A DNA stretch of 64,000 nt from Nitrospira sp. (GCA_020697375.1 JAJFBJ010000015.1:12671-76670); one strand, 5' to 3'; positions 46,580 to 54,852 are shown, counted from the stretch's first letter. Numbers and translations are program-made. Notes: generated from the sequence alone by a model not told the origin.

Positions 46580-47116
46580 ATGCGCAGACAGACATCCATT
46601 CATCATGGCCGGTGGTTTATGATCGTCAAGCTTATGATCGCAGCCACAGCGTTGCCAATCGCCGCAGCCCTGGCCGTTCCCATGCACAACGACCCGAATG
46701 GATTCGAAGGTATTCCCTGGGGGGCGACCTTTTCAGAATCCGACACCTTCGCCAAGGTCGAAGACACCGGCCGGGTGCAGACCTACGAACTCAAATCGGT
46801 GTCTCCGGCATTGGGCCCGGCCAAGGTCGATTCCATGCGATTCAGCACGATCGACGGACAGTTCGCCCGCGTCATGGTCCGTTACAGCGGCAAGGACACT
46901 CACGACCGTATTGTGGGTTTCTTGCAGAACCAGTTCGGCCCGGTTGACCGGACTCCCGGCCAGATCGCCGGGGGTATCGTGAAGTTTTTCGATTGGCAAG
47001 GCGACGACAGCGAAATCATCCTGCGGTATGACGTGCGGACCAGCCAGGGCATTATTTTCTTCGAGAGCCAGCTGTTCCGCGCCAAGTTCACCGAGAACCC
47101 CTCGCCCTCGAATTAA
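46580..47116 (+). CDS. Exported protein, paralogue B of a tandem pair, unknown function
   Basis: 178 residues, one base after paralogue A, so almost certainly co-transcribed with it. A signal peptide (hydrophobic LMIAATALPIAAALAVP) precedes the mature start MHNDPNGFEGIPWGATF. Conserved positions with its neighbour cluster in a compact alpha/beta region of about 130 residues. The alternative start at 46619 (MIVKLM) gives a shorter signal peptide. Its stop is 87 bases before the PEP mutase gene on the same strand. Confidence 0.8.
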   Translation: MRRQTSIHHGRWFMIVKLMIAATALPIAAALAVPMHNDPNGFEGIPWGATFSESDTFAKVEDTGRVQTYELKSVSPALGPAKVDSMRFSTIDGQFARVMVRYSGKDTHDRIVGFLQNQFGPVDRTPGQIAGGIVKFFDWQGDDSEIILRYDVRTSQGIIFFESQLFRAKFTENPSPSN

Positions 47117-47164
47117 TGTCGACCATCCGCGCAACCGCGCCGCTGGCCTTCGGAGAAATTTCCA

Positions 47165-47194
47165 TTGACAACGCAGAGTCCTCTTTCGCATGAT
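47165..47194 (+). promoter_or_regulatory. Possible promoter placing the start site at the PEP mutase ATG
   Basis: TTGACA (47165-47170) is followed by an 18-base spacer and CATGAT (47189-47194), four of six matches to -10. Transcription would begin at about 47201, essentially at the ATG at 47203. No Shine-Dalgarno sequence is visible before that ATG. A leaderless transcript, or read-through from the paralogue pair, are the alternatives. Confidence 0.35.
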
Positions 47195-47202
47195 GCGCGG
47201 CT

Positions 47203-48879
47203 ATGCATAATGCAGCCAAACTTCGACAACTGCTCGCGCGTCCCGGCATCATCAAGGCCGTGGGCGCCCATGACGCGCTCAGCGCCAAACTCATCGAACG
47301 GGCCGGCTTCGATGCCATTTGGGCGAGCGGATTCGCCATTTCGGCCTCATTGAAATGTATTCCCGACGCGAGCTTCATCGATTCCAGCGAACAGCTGGGG
47401 GTGGAACGCCGGATGGGAGAGACCGTGTCCATTCCTATCATCGCCGATTGCGACACCGGATACGGAAACGCATTGAATGTCATGCGGACCGTCAACGATC
47501 GTGAACGGGCCGGCGTGGCGGCGATCTGTATCGAGGACAACGTCTACCCCAAACGCTGCAGCTTCTACGCCGGCGTGCGACGCGAATTGATTCCACTGGA
47601 AGAACATTGCGGCAAAATCAAGGCCGCCAAAGCCACGCAGCTCTATCCCGATTTCGTGGTCATCGCCCGGACCGAGGCGCTCATCGCGGGTTGGGGGCAG
47701 GAAGAAGCGCTGACGCGGGCCCAAGCCTATGCCGAAGCCGGCGCGGACGCCGTCCTTATCCATTCAAAGTCACCGACGTTCGACGAATTGAAAGCCGTGG
47801 CCAAAGCCTGGTCCGGTCGCGTGCCGCTCGTGGTCGTTCCCACCATTTTCGATCAGGTGACGACGGCCGAGCTGGAAGACGCGGGATTCAAGATCGTGAT
47901 TTATGCCAATCAAATGGTGCGGGCGAGCATCCGCGCGATGCGCGACACCCTCACCGTGATCATGAAAGACACCAGGCCCGGTTCGGTGAACGACCAGATC
48001 GTCAAGCTCAAAGAAGTCTATGAGATTGTGGGCGTGCCCCGGATGGAACAGGACGAGCGCAAGTTCCTGCCCGTCGGCAGCGAAAAGATCACCGCCATCG
48101 TGGCCGCCGCCGGATTCGAAAAACAACTGTTGCCGTTGATAGCGGATAAGCCGAAATGCCTCCTCGATATCAAGGGCAAGACCATCCTCGAACGGCAGGT
48201 GGCCGCGCTCAACGAGTGCGACATCAAAGAAATCGCCCTCGTGCGCGGCTATAAGAAAGAGACGATCACCCTCCCGAACATCCGGTACTACGACAACGAC
48301 CGCTACGAGGAGACCGGAGAACTCTTTTCGCTCTTCTGCGCCGAGAACGAAATGAAGGGGCGCACGATCGTCCTGTATGGGGATATCATTTTCGAGACCG
48401 CCATCCTGGAAAAACTCCTGAAGAGCCCGGCCGACATCAGCCTCGTCGTCGATGTGGCCTGGTCGGATCAGCAGGCCAAAGGCCAGGAGCCGGCCATCCG
48501 TCCTGACCTGGTTTCTCTGAATCCACCGCCGGGGAAGAATTATCTCTCCCGGTTCGTGATGCCCGAAGGGGAAAGCACCATCACCCGCATCGGCAGGGAG
48601 GTTTCCGGCGAAAGCGCGCATGGGGAATTCATCGGCATGGCGATGTTTTCGGAAAACGGGATCAAGGCCTTTTCCGACTGTTACCATCGATCCATGGAGC
48701 GCTACAAGACCGAGGGCTTCCATGAAGCCGGCGCCTTCACCAAGGCATCATTGACGGACCTGCTTCAGGAACTGATCGACTCCGGCCATTCAGTCGCGGC
48801 GGTGCCCGTGTACAAGGGCTGGATGGAAGTCGACTCCTTCGAGGAATACCAAAAAGCCTGGGCGAAGCTGAGGCAATAG
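47203..48879 (+). CDS. pepM: Phosphoenolpyruvate mutase fused to a nucleotidyltransferase domain
   Basis: 558 residues. Residues 1-285 are an isocitrate lyase/PEP mutase barrel. W40 and S42 lie in IWASGFAISASL, D55 in PDAS, D82 and D84 in DCDTGYGN, E111 starts the gating loop, R156 lies in ARTEALIAGWG and H187 in GADAVLIHSK. The last two blocks are distinctly PepM-like. The gating loop reads EDN-VYPKR-CS (111-120) instead of EDK-x5-NS. Lys117 is kept, but Asn is replaced by Cys119. Residues 296-558 form a nucleotidyltransferase with a weakened loop (AAGFEKQLL) but intact KPKCLLDIKGK and YGDIIFE. PepM makes phosphonopyruvate from PEP, the entry step to C-P compounds. It is divergently placed from the decarboxylase and transaminase genes. 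Confidence 0.88.
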   Translation: MHNAAKLRQLLARPGIIKAVGAHDALSAKLIERAGFDAIWASGFAISASLKCIPDASFIDSSEQLGVERRMGETVSIPIIADCDTGYGNALNVMRTVNDRERAGVAAICIEDNVYPKRCSFYAGVRRELIPLEEHCGKIKAAKATQLYPDFVVIARTEALIAGWGQEEALTRAQAYAEAGADAVLIHSKSPTFDELKAVAKAWSGRVPLVVVPTIFDQVTTAELEDAGFKIVIYANQMVRASIRAMRDTLTVIMKDTRPGSVNDQIVKLKEVYEIVGVPRMEQDERKFLPVGSEKITAIVAAAGFEKQLLPLIADKPKCLLDIKGKTILERQVAALNECDIKEIALVRGYKKETITLPNIRYYDNDRYEETGELFSLFCAENEMKGRTIVLYGDIIFETAILEKLLKSPADISLVVDVAWSDQQAKGQEPAIRPDLVSLNPPPGKNYLSRFVMPEGESTITRIGREVSGESAHGEFIGMAMFSENGIKAFSDCYHRSMERYKTEGFHEAGAFTKASLTDLLQELIDSGHSVAAVPVYKGWMEVDSFEEYQKAWAKLRQ

Positions 48880-48908
48880 CCCTAAACCATTCGCTGGCGG
48901 TTCCCGAC

Positions 48909-48934
48909 ATGCCGGATCCTTGAGGGTCCGGCAT
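48909..48934 (+). terminator. Hairpin after the PEP mutase gene
   Basis: ATGCCGGA (48909-48916) and TCCGGCAT (48927-48934) form an 8-bp perfect stem 30 bases after the pepM stop. There is no T run after it, so termination efficiency is uncertain. The rest of the 200 bases up to the TetR gene contains only the palindromic operator listed separately. Confidence 0.45.
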
Positions 48935-49044
48935 ATCATCGCCAAACGTACCTCTCCACGCAGAATCGTAGACCTCTTTCCAGGCGCCTCATAGGGCACT
49001 TGTCTCCATTCTTGTGAATGTGAATCCGCCCATGATAGCTTAAG

Positions 49045-49066
49045 GGTGAGTGACCACTCACTCACC
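49045..49066. promoter_or_regulatory. TetR-type palindromic operator
   Basis: Perfect 9-bp arms GGTGAGTGA (49045-49053) and TCACTCACC (49058-49066) flank a CCAC centre. The TGAGTGA-N4-TCACTCA core is a common TetR-family operator form. It sits just upstream of the tetR gene and would let the protein repress itself and the downstream efflux genes. Confidence 0.75.
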
Positions 49067-49084
49067 AATCCTCATCCTGATCAG

Positions 49085-49732
49085 ATGAAGTCTTCTGCGG
49101 CTACAATTCCAGCTTCGAGCCATGGCCGGCAGGCCGGCCTGATCTCCGTGGCCGCCTCGCTCTTCGCAGCCAAGGGCTTCAAGGGCACGACCACCAGAGA
49201 AATCGCCCGCGCCGCCGGAGTGAGCGAAGCCCTGCTGTTCAAGTACTTTCCCACCAAGCGGGCGCTCTATGCCGCCATCCTCGCGGACAAGGCGCCGCTC
49301 AGCGAGCTCCTCGGCAACGTGGAGAAAGCCGCCCGCGCCGGCGACGACCATCGAGTCTTCACGCTGATCGCAGGCTACCGCATCCGTCGCGGAACCGATC
49401 CCACGATGCTCCGACTCCTGCTCTTCAGCGCGCTGGAGGGGCACGAACTGGCCGACATGTTTTTCGGCAAACAGCATCGCTGGTTCTACGACTACCTGGC
49501 CGGATACATCCGGACCAGAATTCAGGAAGGCGCCTTCCGGGACATCGATCCGTTGCTGGCCGCGCGAGCCTTCATCGGCATGGTCGTGCACCATAGGCTG
49601 CTGCATGAAATCTTCGAGGTCCCGCTGCATTGCTCGCACAAGGCTATCGTGGCGACCTATGTGGAGCTGTTTCTGAATGGACTGAAGCGCCCTCCCACAG
49701 GATCCAAGCGAGGCCACCTGCTTGTCCGGTAA
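49085..49732 (+). CDS. TetR family transcriptional regulator
   Basis: 215 residues from the ATG at 49085. The N-terminal helix-turn-helix is clear: LISVAASLFAAKGFKGTTT, then REIARAAGVSEALLFKYFP. The C-terminal ligand-binding domain is helical. A GTG at 49046 would extend the protein but lies inside the palindromic operator, so the shorter start is preferred; neither has a good Shine-Dalgarno sequence. The gene overlaps the membrane fusion protein gene by 11 bases, giving the familiar regulator-MFP-RND operon. Confidence 0.9.
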   Translation: MKSSAATIPASSHGRQAGLISVAASLFAAKGFKGTTTREIARAAGVSEALLFKYFPTKRALYAAILADKAPLSELLGNVEKAARAGDDHRVFTLIAGYRIRRGTDPTMLRLLLFSALEGHELADMFFGKQHRWFYDYLAGYIRTRIQEGAFRDIDPLLAARAFIGMVVHHRLLHEIFEVPLHCSHKAIVATYVELFLNGLKRPPTGSKRGHLLVR

Positions 49733-50894
49733 TCCCATCACCAGGCATCCGATCGTCACCCTGGGAATCATTGTCTTTTTTGTCGTCACGGCGTTGATCG
49801 TCTTCCGCCTCAGCAGCGGAGCCAAGACGGATGCGCAGAAAAACCGCCTCCTCACGGTCGGTACCATGAAACCCGTCAGGCAGGATCTCGACGTGCGGCT
49901 GACCTACACGGCCGACCTCATCCCTAACCAACTCGTGAACGTGTTTTCACGCGTGGACGGATACATTGCCAAAATGTACGTGGACAAGGGCGATCTGGTG
50001 AAGGCCCATCAACTGCTCGTCGAAATCGACCACACGGATTACGTCCATGCCGTCAACCAGGCGAAGGCCAATCTGCTGTCCGCGAAGGCGAAGGTCGTGC
50101 AGCAGGACACAGCCGTGCGTAACGCAGCGCTCACGCTCAATCGCATGCAGGCGCTGATCAAGGACCAGTTCGTTTCACAACAGGATGTGGATACGGCCCT
50201 TGTGAACCATGAGGCGGCGCTGGCCCTGCAGGATTCCTTACAGGCTCAGGTTCAACAGATGGCGGTGGCACTGGCCCAAGCCGAAACCAACCTGGCCTAT
50301 TCCTACATTCGCGCTCCCTTTGCCGGATATATCGCGGAGCGCAATCTCGATCCCGGTTCCTACGTGAGCGGCGCCACGGCCAGCACCTCCACCATGTCAC
50401 GCGGCATTCTGAGTATTCATGATGTCGAAACCGTGCGAACGCTGATCGAGGTTGTCGAGAAAGACGTGCCGCTGGTAAAGGCCGGACAGCGCGCGGAGGT
50501 TCGCGCCGAAGCCTATCCGAATGAAGTATTCGAGGGCACGGTGACCCGCGTCGTCCAGGCGTTGAATCGCGCCACCCGCACCATGACCGTCGAAGTCGAC
50601 CTTCCCAACAAAGACCATCGACTCAAGGGAGGCATGTTCGCCCGTGTGGAGGTGCTGGTCGATAAGCACATCCAGGCGATCCAGATTCCAATGGATGCTG
50701 TGAGCCGCCTGGAAAATTTTCAGTACGTGTACGTCGTCCAGGAGGGTAAGGCGCATCAAGTTCCGGTCGAACTGGGAACCCGCGTGGACAATCGCATTGA
50801 AGTGCTGAAGGGATTGAACGGCGACGAACAGCTGATCGTCTCGGGAAAAGATCTGGTCAGCGAAGGCGCGCCGGTCCTGGTTCAACCGCTGTGA
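49722..50894 (+). CDS. RND efflux periplasmic adaptor (membrane fusion protein)
   Basis: 390 residues starting at a TTG. An N-terminal transmembrane anchor (residues 10-30) is followed by the barrel-sandwich/lipoyl half DGYIAKMYVDKGDLVKAHQL. A long coiled-coil hairpin spans about 105-195, and the second lipoyl half reads YSYIRAPFAGYIAERNLDPG. The beta-barrel and membrane-proximal domains complete the HlyD/AcrA order. It links the inner-membrane pump encoded next to an outer-membrane channel. No outer-membrane factor gene is in the operon, so a TolC-like protein from elsewhere must be used. Confidence 0.93.
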   Translation: MSGNPITRHPIVTLGIIVFFVVTALIVFRLSSGAKTDAQKNRLLTVGTMKPVRQDLDVRLTYTADLIPNQLVNVFSRVDGYIAKMYVDKGDLVKAHQLLVEIDHTDYVHAVNQAKANLLSAKAKVVQQDTAVRNAALTLNRMQALIKDQFVSQQDVDTALVNHEAALALQDSLQAQVQQMAVALAQAETNLAYSYIRAPFAGYIAERNLDPGSYVSGATASTSTMSRGILSIHDVETVRTLIEVVEKDVPLVKAGQRAEVRAEAYPNEVFEGTVTRVVQALNRATRTMTVEVDLPNKDHRLKGGMFARVEVLVDKHIQAIQIPMDAVSRLENFQYVYVVQEGKAHQVPVELGTRVDNRIEVLKGLNGDEQLIVSGKDLVSEGAPVLVQPL

Positions 50895-50986
50895 CCGTTT
50901 CAATCCGGCGACCTGGTGATTTGGTGATTTCCCATTGCCCTAGAATGACCACGTCCCGGGAACACTAAGTCACCAAATTCTATGTT

Positions 50987-53900
50987 ATGTGGCTGACGCT
51001 CCTCGCATTGCGCAACAGAATCGGCATCCTGATGCTGTCCCTGGCCATGGTGATTCTGGGGGCCACGTCGCTCGATCGGCTCCCGGTCGACCTCTTCCCC
51101 AGTATCCAGGTCCCGGTGGCCTTTGTCGGTGTCATCTACAAAGGCGCTCCCCCGCTGGACATCGAACAGAGCGTCGTCTATCCGATCGAGAAGGCCGTCA
51201 GCTCCGCCTCGAACGTCGAACATGTGGAGTCCTTCGCCAAACAGGGGATCGGGGCCGTCCAGGTCTGGTTCAATTGGGGCGCGGACATCAACGTGGGGCA
51301 GATGGAGGTGATGCAGCGTATCACCCAGATTCTCAATCAGCTGCCGCCCGGCATTCTGCAGCCCTTCATCGTCAAGTTCGATGTCTCCAACATTCCCGTG
51401 GCCTTTGTCACGGCATCCGGCGGCGATCTCGACGAGCGGGCGCTCTACGACCTGGCCTACAATACCATCGCGCCGCAGATCGAACAGATCGCCAACGTCG
51501 CGGCGGCCACGGTTGAAGGCGGGAAGATCCGGCAGATCAACATCAACCTCGATCCAGCCCTGCTCCAGGCGCGCGGTCTGTCCATTCTTGACGTGGTCAA
51601 GGCGGTCAAGGCATCCAACCTGATCCTGCCGTCCGGCGACATCAAAGCCGGCAGCCTCGACTACAACGTGTTCACGAACACCCAATTCAAAACGGTGGAA
51701 CCGATCAACGATGTCGTGGTGAAGATCGATCTGCGCGGAAATCCCGTGCGCGTGCGGGACGTCGGCACCCTGACGGATTCCTCGGACATCCAGACCAACG
51801 TGGTTCGCACGGACGGCAAACGCTCCGTCTATCTCCGCGTCAACAAGCAGCCGAACGCGAATACGGTGGAAGTCGTCGATGCCTTGCGGAAGGCGATTCC
51901 CAAGATGATCGGCATTCCGCCCGGTGTGCAAGTGGGCATTTCGTTCGACCAATCGACCTACATCCGGCAGTCGATCAAGAACCTTATTGAGCAAGCCCTC
52001 CATGGCTCACTGCTCGCAGCGGCCGTGATTCTGCTGTTTCTTAGGAATCTGACCAGCACCCTCATCATTTCGGTCGCCATCCCGCTCTCGATTCTCGTGA
52101 CCTTCATCGTGTTGTATTTCACCAACCAGACCTTGAATGTCTTCACCATGGGAGGGCTGGCGCTCGGCATCGGACGCCTGGTGGACGACTCGATCGTCGA
52201 ATTGGAAAACATTCAACGTCACTTGAACGTCGATCAGAACCGCTGGGACGCCATCGTAAACGCCGCCCGCGAGGTCGCCATGCCGATCTTTGCCTCGACA
52301 GTCACGACGGTCGTCGTTTTCCTGCCCATGTTTTTCATCGTCGGTATCGCGCGCCTGTTGCTGATTCCCCTGACCCTCACCATCGCCATCGCCCTGTTCA
52401 CGTCATTTTTCGTATCTCGCACGGTGACACCGGCGCTCTGTTATCGATTCCTGAAGCCGGAACGGGAGGCGCATCGCAATCTGCCTCGCTGGTTCGTGAG
52501 GATCATGCGCTGGAGCCAGCGACGCTATGAGGCCCTGGACGAAGGGTATGAGCGCAGTCTTCGATGGGTCCTGCTCCATCGGCGCATGTTGCTCGTCTCC
52601 GTCATCGCGATCTTCCTGAGTTCCCTTTTGCTGTTGCCCTTCATCGGGACCGAGTTTCTTCCGGTCTCCGATGAAAGCCAGTTCCGGATCGTCGTTCGGG
52701 GACCGGTCGGCCAGCGGGTGGAAAAAACGGTTGAGCAGGTCGCAGAAGTCGAACGAGTGTTGCGAGAGCAGATTCCGCCGTCGGAACTGGAAGCGATCGC
52801 TTCCAGCACCGGCGTCTTGGCGCAAGGACGCTCGTCGCTGTTCAATCCCAACACCGGGCCGCATACCTCAGTCATTTCCGTCTATCTGGTATCACCCGAC
52901 AAGCGCAGCCGCAGCCAGGTCGAGGTGATGAACGCCGTGCGTCCTCTGGTCCTCAAGCTGTTTCCAGGGGTCGCGATGTTCTTCGATCCCGGAGGCCTGG
53001 TCAAACGCGTAACGAGCTTCGGTTCGCAAAAATCCATCGATGTCGAGATTTACGGCTACGATTTCGAGAAGGCCCGCAACGCCATCCATCAGGTGCAAGA
53101 TATCATGCACAAGATACCGGGCATGGCGGACATCGAAGTCAGCCGGGAAGAAAATTATCCGGAAGTGAACGTGGTGGTGGACAGGGAGAAGGCCGCCCTT
53201 CTGGGAATCAGTGAAACGGACGTGGCCAATGCCGTGCTGTTTTCACTGAACGGCAACGGGCAGACGGACCCAATCATCTTCACCGACCCACAAAACGGAA
53301 ACGAGTACTACATCAGCGCCTGGCTCGCGGAGGAGCATCGCAGCGATTTGACTGCCATCGAGCATGTATTGTTGACGACGAAAAACGGAGAGCCGGTGCT
53401 GCTGAAAAATCTCGCCACGCTGAAGCTGAATGCCGGCCCGGTGAAAATCGAACGCAAATACTTCCAGCGCGTGGTCCATATTACCGCCAACCCCGTCGGC
53501 CGCGACCTGGGCTCCATCGCTCAGGATCTTGAATCGGCGTTCGCCAAACTGCAATTGCCGCCGGGCTTCAGCATCCGTCTCGCCGGACAGATCCAGCAAC
53601 AGCGAGAGACGTTTGAAGGCCTGATTTTTGCGAGCATTCTAGCCTTGGTGCTGGTCTATATGGTGATGGCGGCGCAATTCAAATCGCTCATCGACCCGTT
53701 CATCATCATGTTTTCCGTGCCGATGGGCATCCCGGGCGTGATCGTCATCCTCTACCTGACCAATACGACGATCTCCACCTCATCGATGATGGGCATCATC
53801 ATGATGCTCGGTATCGTCGTGTCGAACGGCGTCTTGCTGGTGGACTACACGAATGTGCTGCGCCGCCGTGGATTGAACCTCTCCACCGCCGTCGTCACGG

Positions 53901-54163
53901 CTTCGCGCACCAGACTCCGTCCGATCCTCATGACATCTCTGGCCACGGTCGTGGGATTGATGCCGATGGCCCTCGGCCTTGGCACCGGCAGCGAGACCAA
54001 TGCGCCGCTGGCACGCGCCGTCGTCGGCGGACTCACGGTCTCGACGATCTTGACCCTGTTCCTGATCCCTACTCTCTATGCGATGCTGGAAGAACGATTT
54101 CCGAGAAGCGCCGAGCAATTGGTCGGCGGTGATGCCGGGATACCGGCGCCTCAGCAGGCATAA
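50987..54163 (+). CDS. RND efflux permease (AcrB/HAE1 family)
   Basis: 1058 residues with the classic repeat of 12 helices and two large periplasmic loops. The TM4 proton-relay aspartates appear in GRLVDDSIVELENIQRH. The corresponding TM10 segment reads VVSNGVLLVDYTNVLRRRG, with asparagine where AcrB has its relay lysine. ARLLLIPLTLTIAIALFTSF and the C-terminal GSETNAPLARAVVGGLTVS block are typical. It follows the adaptor gene by 92 bases. The substrate cannot be told from sequence. Confidence 0.94.
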   Translation: MWLTLLALRNRIGILMLSLAMVILGATSLDRLPVDLFPSIQVPVAFVGVIYKGAPPLDIEQSVVYPIEKAVSSASNVEHVESFAKQGIGAVQVWFNWGADINVGQMEVMQRITQILNQLPPGILQPFIVKFDVSNIPVAFVTASGGDLDERALYDLAYNTIAPQIEQIANVAAATVEGGKIRQININLDPALLQARGLSILDVVKAVKASNLILPSGDIKAGSLDYNVFTNTQFKTVEPINDVVVKIDLRGNPVRVRDVGTLTDSSDIQTNVVRTDGKRSVYLRVNKQPNANTVEVVDALRKAIPKMIGIPPGVQVGISFDQSTYIRQSIKNLIEQALHGSLLAAAVILLFLRNLTSTLIISVAIPLSILVTFIVLYFTNQTLNVFTMGGLALGIGRLVDDSIVELENIQRHLNVDQNRWDAIVNAAREVAMPIFASTVTTVVVFLPMFFIVGIARLLLIPLTLTIAIALFTSFFVSRTVTPALCYRFLKPEREAHRNLPRWFVRIMRWSQRRYEALDEGYERSLRWVLLHRRMLLVSVIAIFLSSLLLLPFIGTEFLPVSDESQFRIVVRGPVGQRVEKTVEQVAEVERVLREQIPPSELEAIASSTGVLAQGRSSLFNPNTGPHTSVISVYLVSPDKRSRSQVEVMNAVRPLVLKLFPGVAMFFDPGGLVKRVTSFGSQKSIDVEIYGYDFEKARNAIHQVQDIMHKIPGMADIEVSREENYPEVNVVVDREKAALLGISETDVANAVLFSLNGNGQTDPIIFTDPQNGNEYYISAWLAEEHRSDLTAIEHVLLTTKNGEPVLLKNLATLKLNAGPVKIERKYFQRVVHITANPVGRDLGSIAQDLESAFAKLQLPPGFSIRLAGQIQQQRETFEGLIFASILALVLVYMVMAAQFKSLIDPFIIMFSVPMGIPGVIVILYLTNTTISTSSMMGIIMMLGIVVSNGVLLVDYTNVLRRRGLNLSTAVVTASRTRLRPILMTSLATVVGLMPMALGLGTGSETNAPLARAVVGGLTVSTILTLFLIPTLYAMLEERFPRSAEQLVGGDAGIPAPQQA

Positions 54164-54270
54164 CATAGCTATCTTCAGAAGACGCACGCGGTCAGAAGAC
54201 AGGGATGAGCGGCGAGACAGGCGCCGTACGTTAGGTGGATCGTAGAAGCGGGAGCGGAAACAGGGAATTT

Positions 54271-54287
54271 AGCAGGTTGTTGAAAAA
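54271..54287. repeat. Fragment of the structured intergenic repeat (outer arm)
   Basis: AGCAGGTTGTTGAAAAA matches the outer arm of the repeat copy at 56556 (GCAGGATGTTGAAAAA) with one change. It stands alone about 65 bases before repeat copy A. It may be the original outer end of copy A or a separate remnant. Confidence 0.5.
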
Positions 54288-54350
54288 CGATGGTGATATG
54301 GGGGAACTCCGATGGTGTATACCTGTGGCAACAGAGAAAAACCCTCCCAC

Positions 54351-54453
54351 AGGATGCTCAAAAAGGCCGTTCAGCAAGTGAAGGGCCGAGTCGTACCCTC
54401 GGGGTACGTTGAGGCTCTGAACGAGGCGAGAACGCTGCTGGCGGCATTTTTGG
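54351..54453. repeat. Structured intergenic repeat, copy A
   Basis: About 103 bases. The outer arm CAAAAAGGCCGTTCAGC at 54359-54375 is complementary, with small mismatches, to GCTGGCGGCATTTTTG near 54437-54452. The centre has a CGTACC...GGTACG hairpin (54392-54408). Homologous to copies at 55725, 56556 and 61352. It forms the last roughly 30 codons and the stop of the SCP2 gene read on the minus strand. Confidence 0.75.
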
Positions 54454-54780
54454 AAAGAGCGAAGCCAGCTGCAGTGCCAATCCCATGTCGCCGCTGATGC
54501 GCAGGCGTCCGGACATTGCCGCTGCCGTCCCGCTCACGTGACCATTCAGGACCTTGAGACAGTCTTCTCCCGACATCGTCAATGTCACATGCGGATCCGG
54601 GTAGACGCCGTCCGAAATATGGCAGGCGCCGTCCCGGATCTGCAGTTGGTATTGTCCCCCGTCGGCGCCGCTCAGATCGAACTGGTACACCGCATCGAGG
54701 CCTTCGGCTGCCTCCGGATCGAACTTGCCGGCGAGCGTGGAGAAAAACTCGCGCACTGTTTTGGGGTGAGTCTGATTCAT
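54358..54780 (-). CDS. SCP2 sterol-transfer domain protein with repeat-derived C-terminus
   Basis: 140 residues. Residues 1-109 form an SCP2-like lipid-binding domain: TVREFFSTLAGKFDPEAAEG, VYQFDLSGADGGQYQLQI, the PDPHVTLTMSGEDCLKVLNG block and SGRLRISGDMGLALQLASLF. After SLF the protein continues PKMPPAAFSPRSEPQR and on to AERPF. That tail is simply the minus-strand translation of repeat copy A. The original stop was therefore lost and replaced by the repeat's. Small SCP2 proteins bind lipids or acyl chains; no partner is evident. It converges on the RND permease gene. Confidence 0.85.
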   Translation of the reverse strand: MNQTHPKTVREFFSTLAGKFDPEAAEGLDAVYQFDLSGADGGQYQLQIRDGACHISDGVYPDPHVTLTMSGEDCLKVLNGHVSGTAAAMSGRLRISGDMGLALQLASLFPKMPPAAFSPRSEPQRTPRVRLGPSLAERPF

Positions 54781-54852
54781 CGCCTGTTTAACCGGCCAGA
54801 CATCCTGTCCTTCATAGGATAGGAAATACCGAAATACTATGGACGACCATGT

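Noticed and set aside
47203..48060. Reading the PEP mutase domain as a methylisocitrate lyase because of the KRC sequence in the loop
   Set aside because: The next residues are S-F-Y, not the G-H of lyases. The IAGWG and GADAVLIHSK blocks, nucleotidyltransferase fusion and neighbours all fit PepM.
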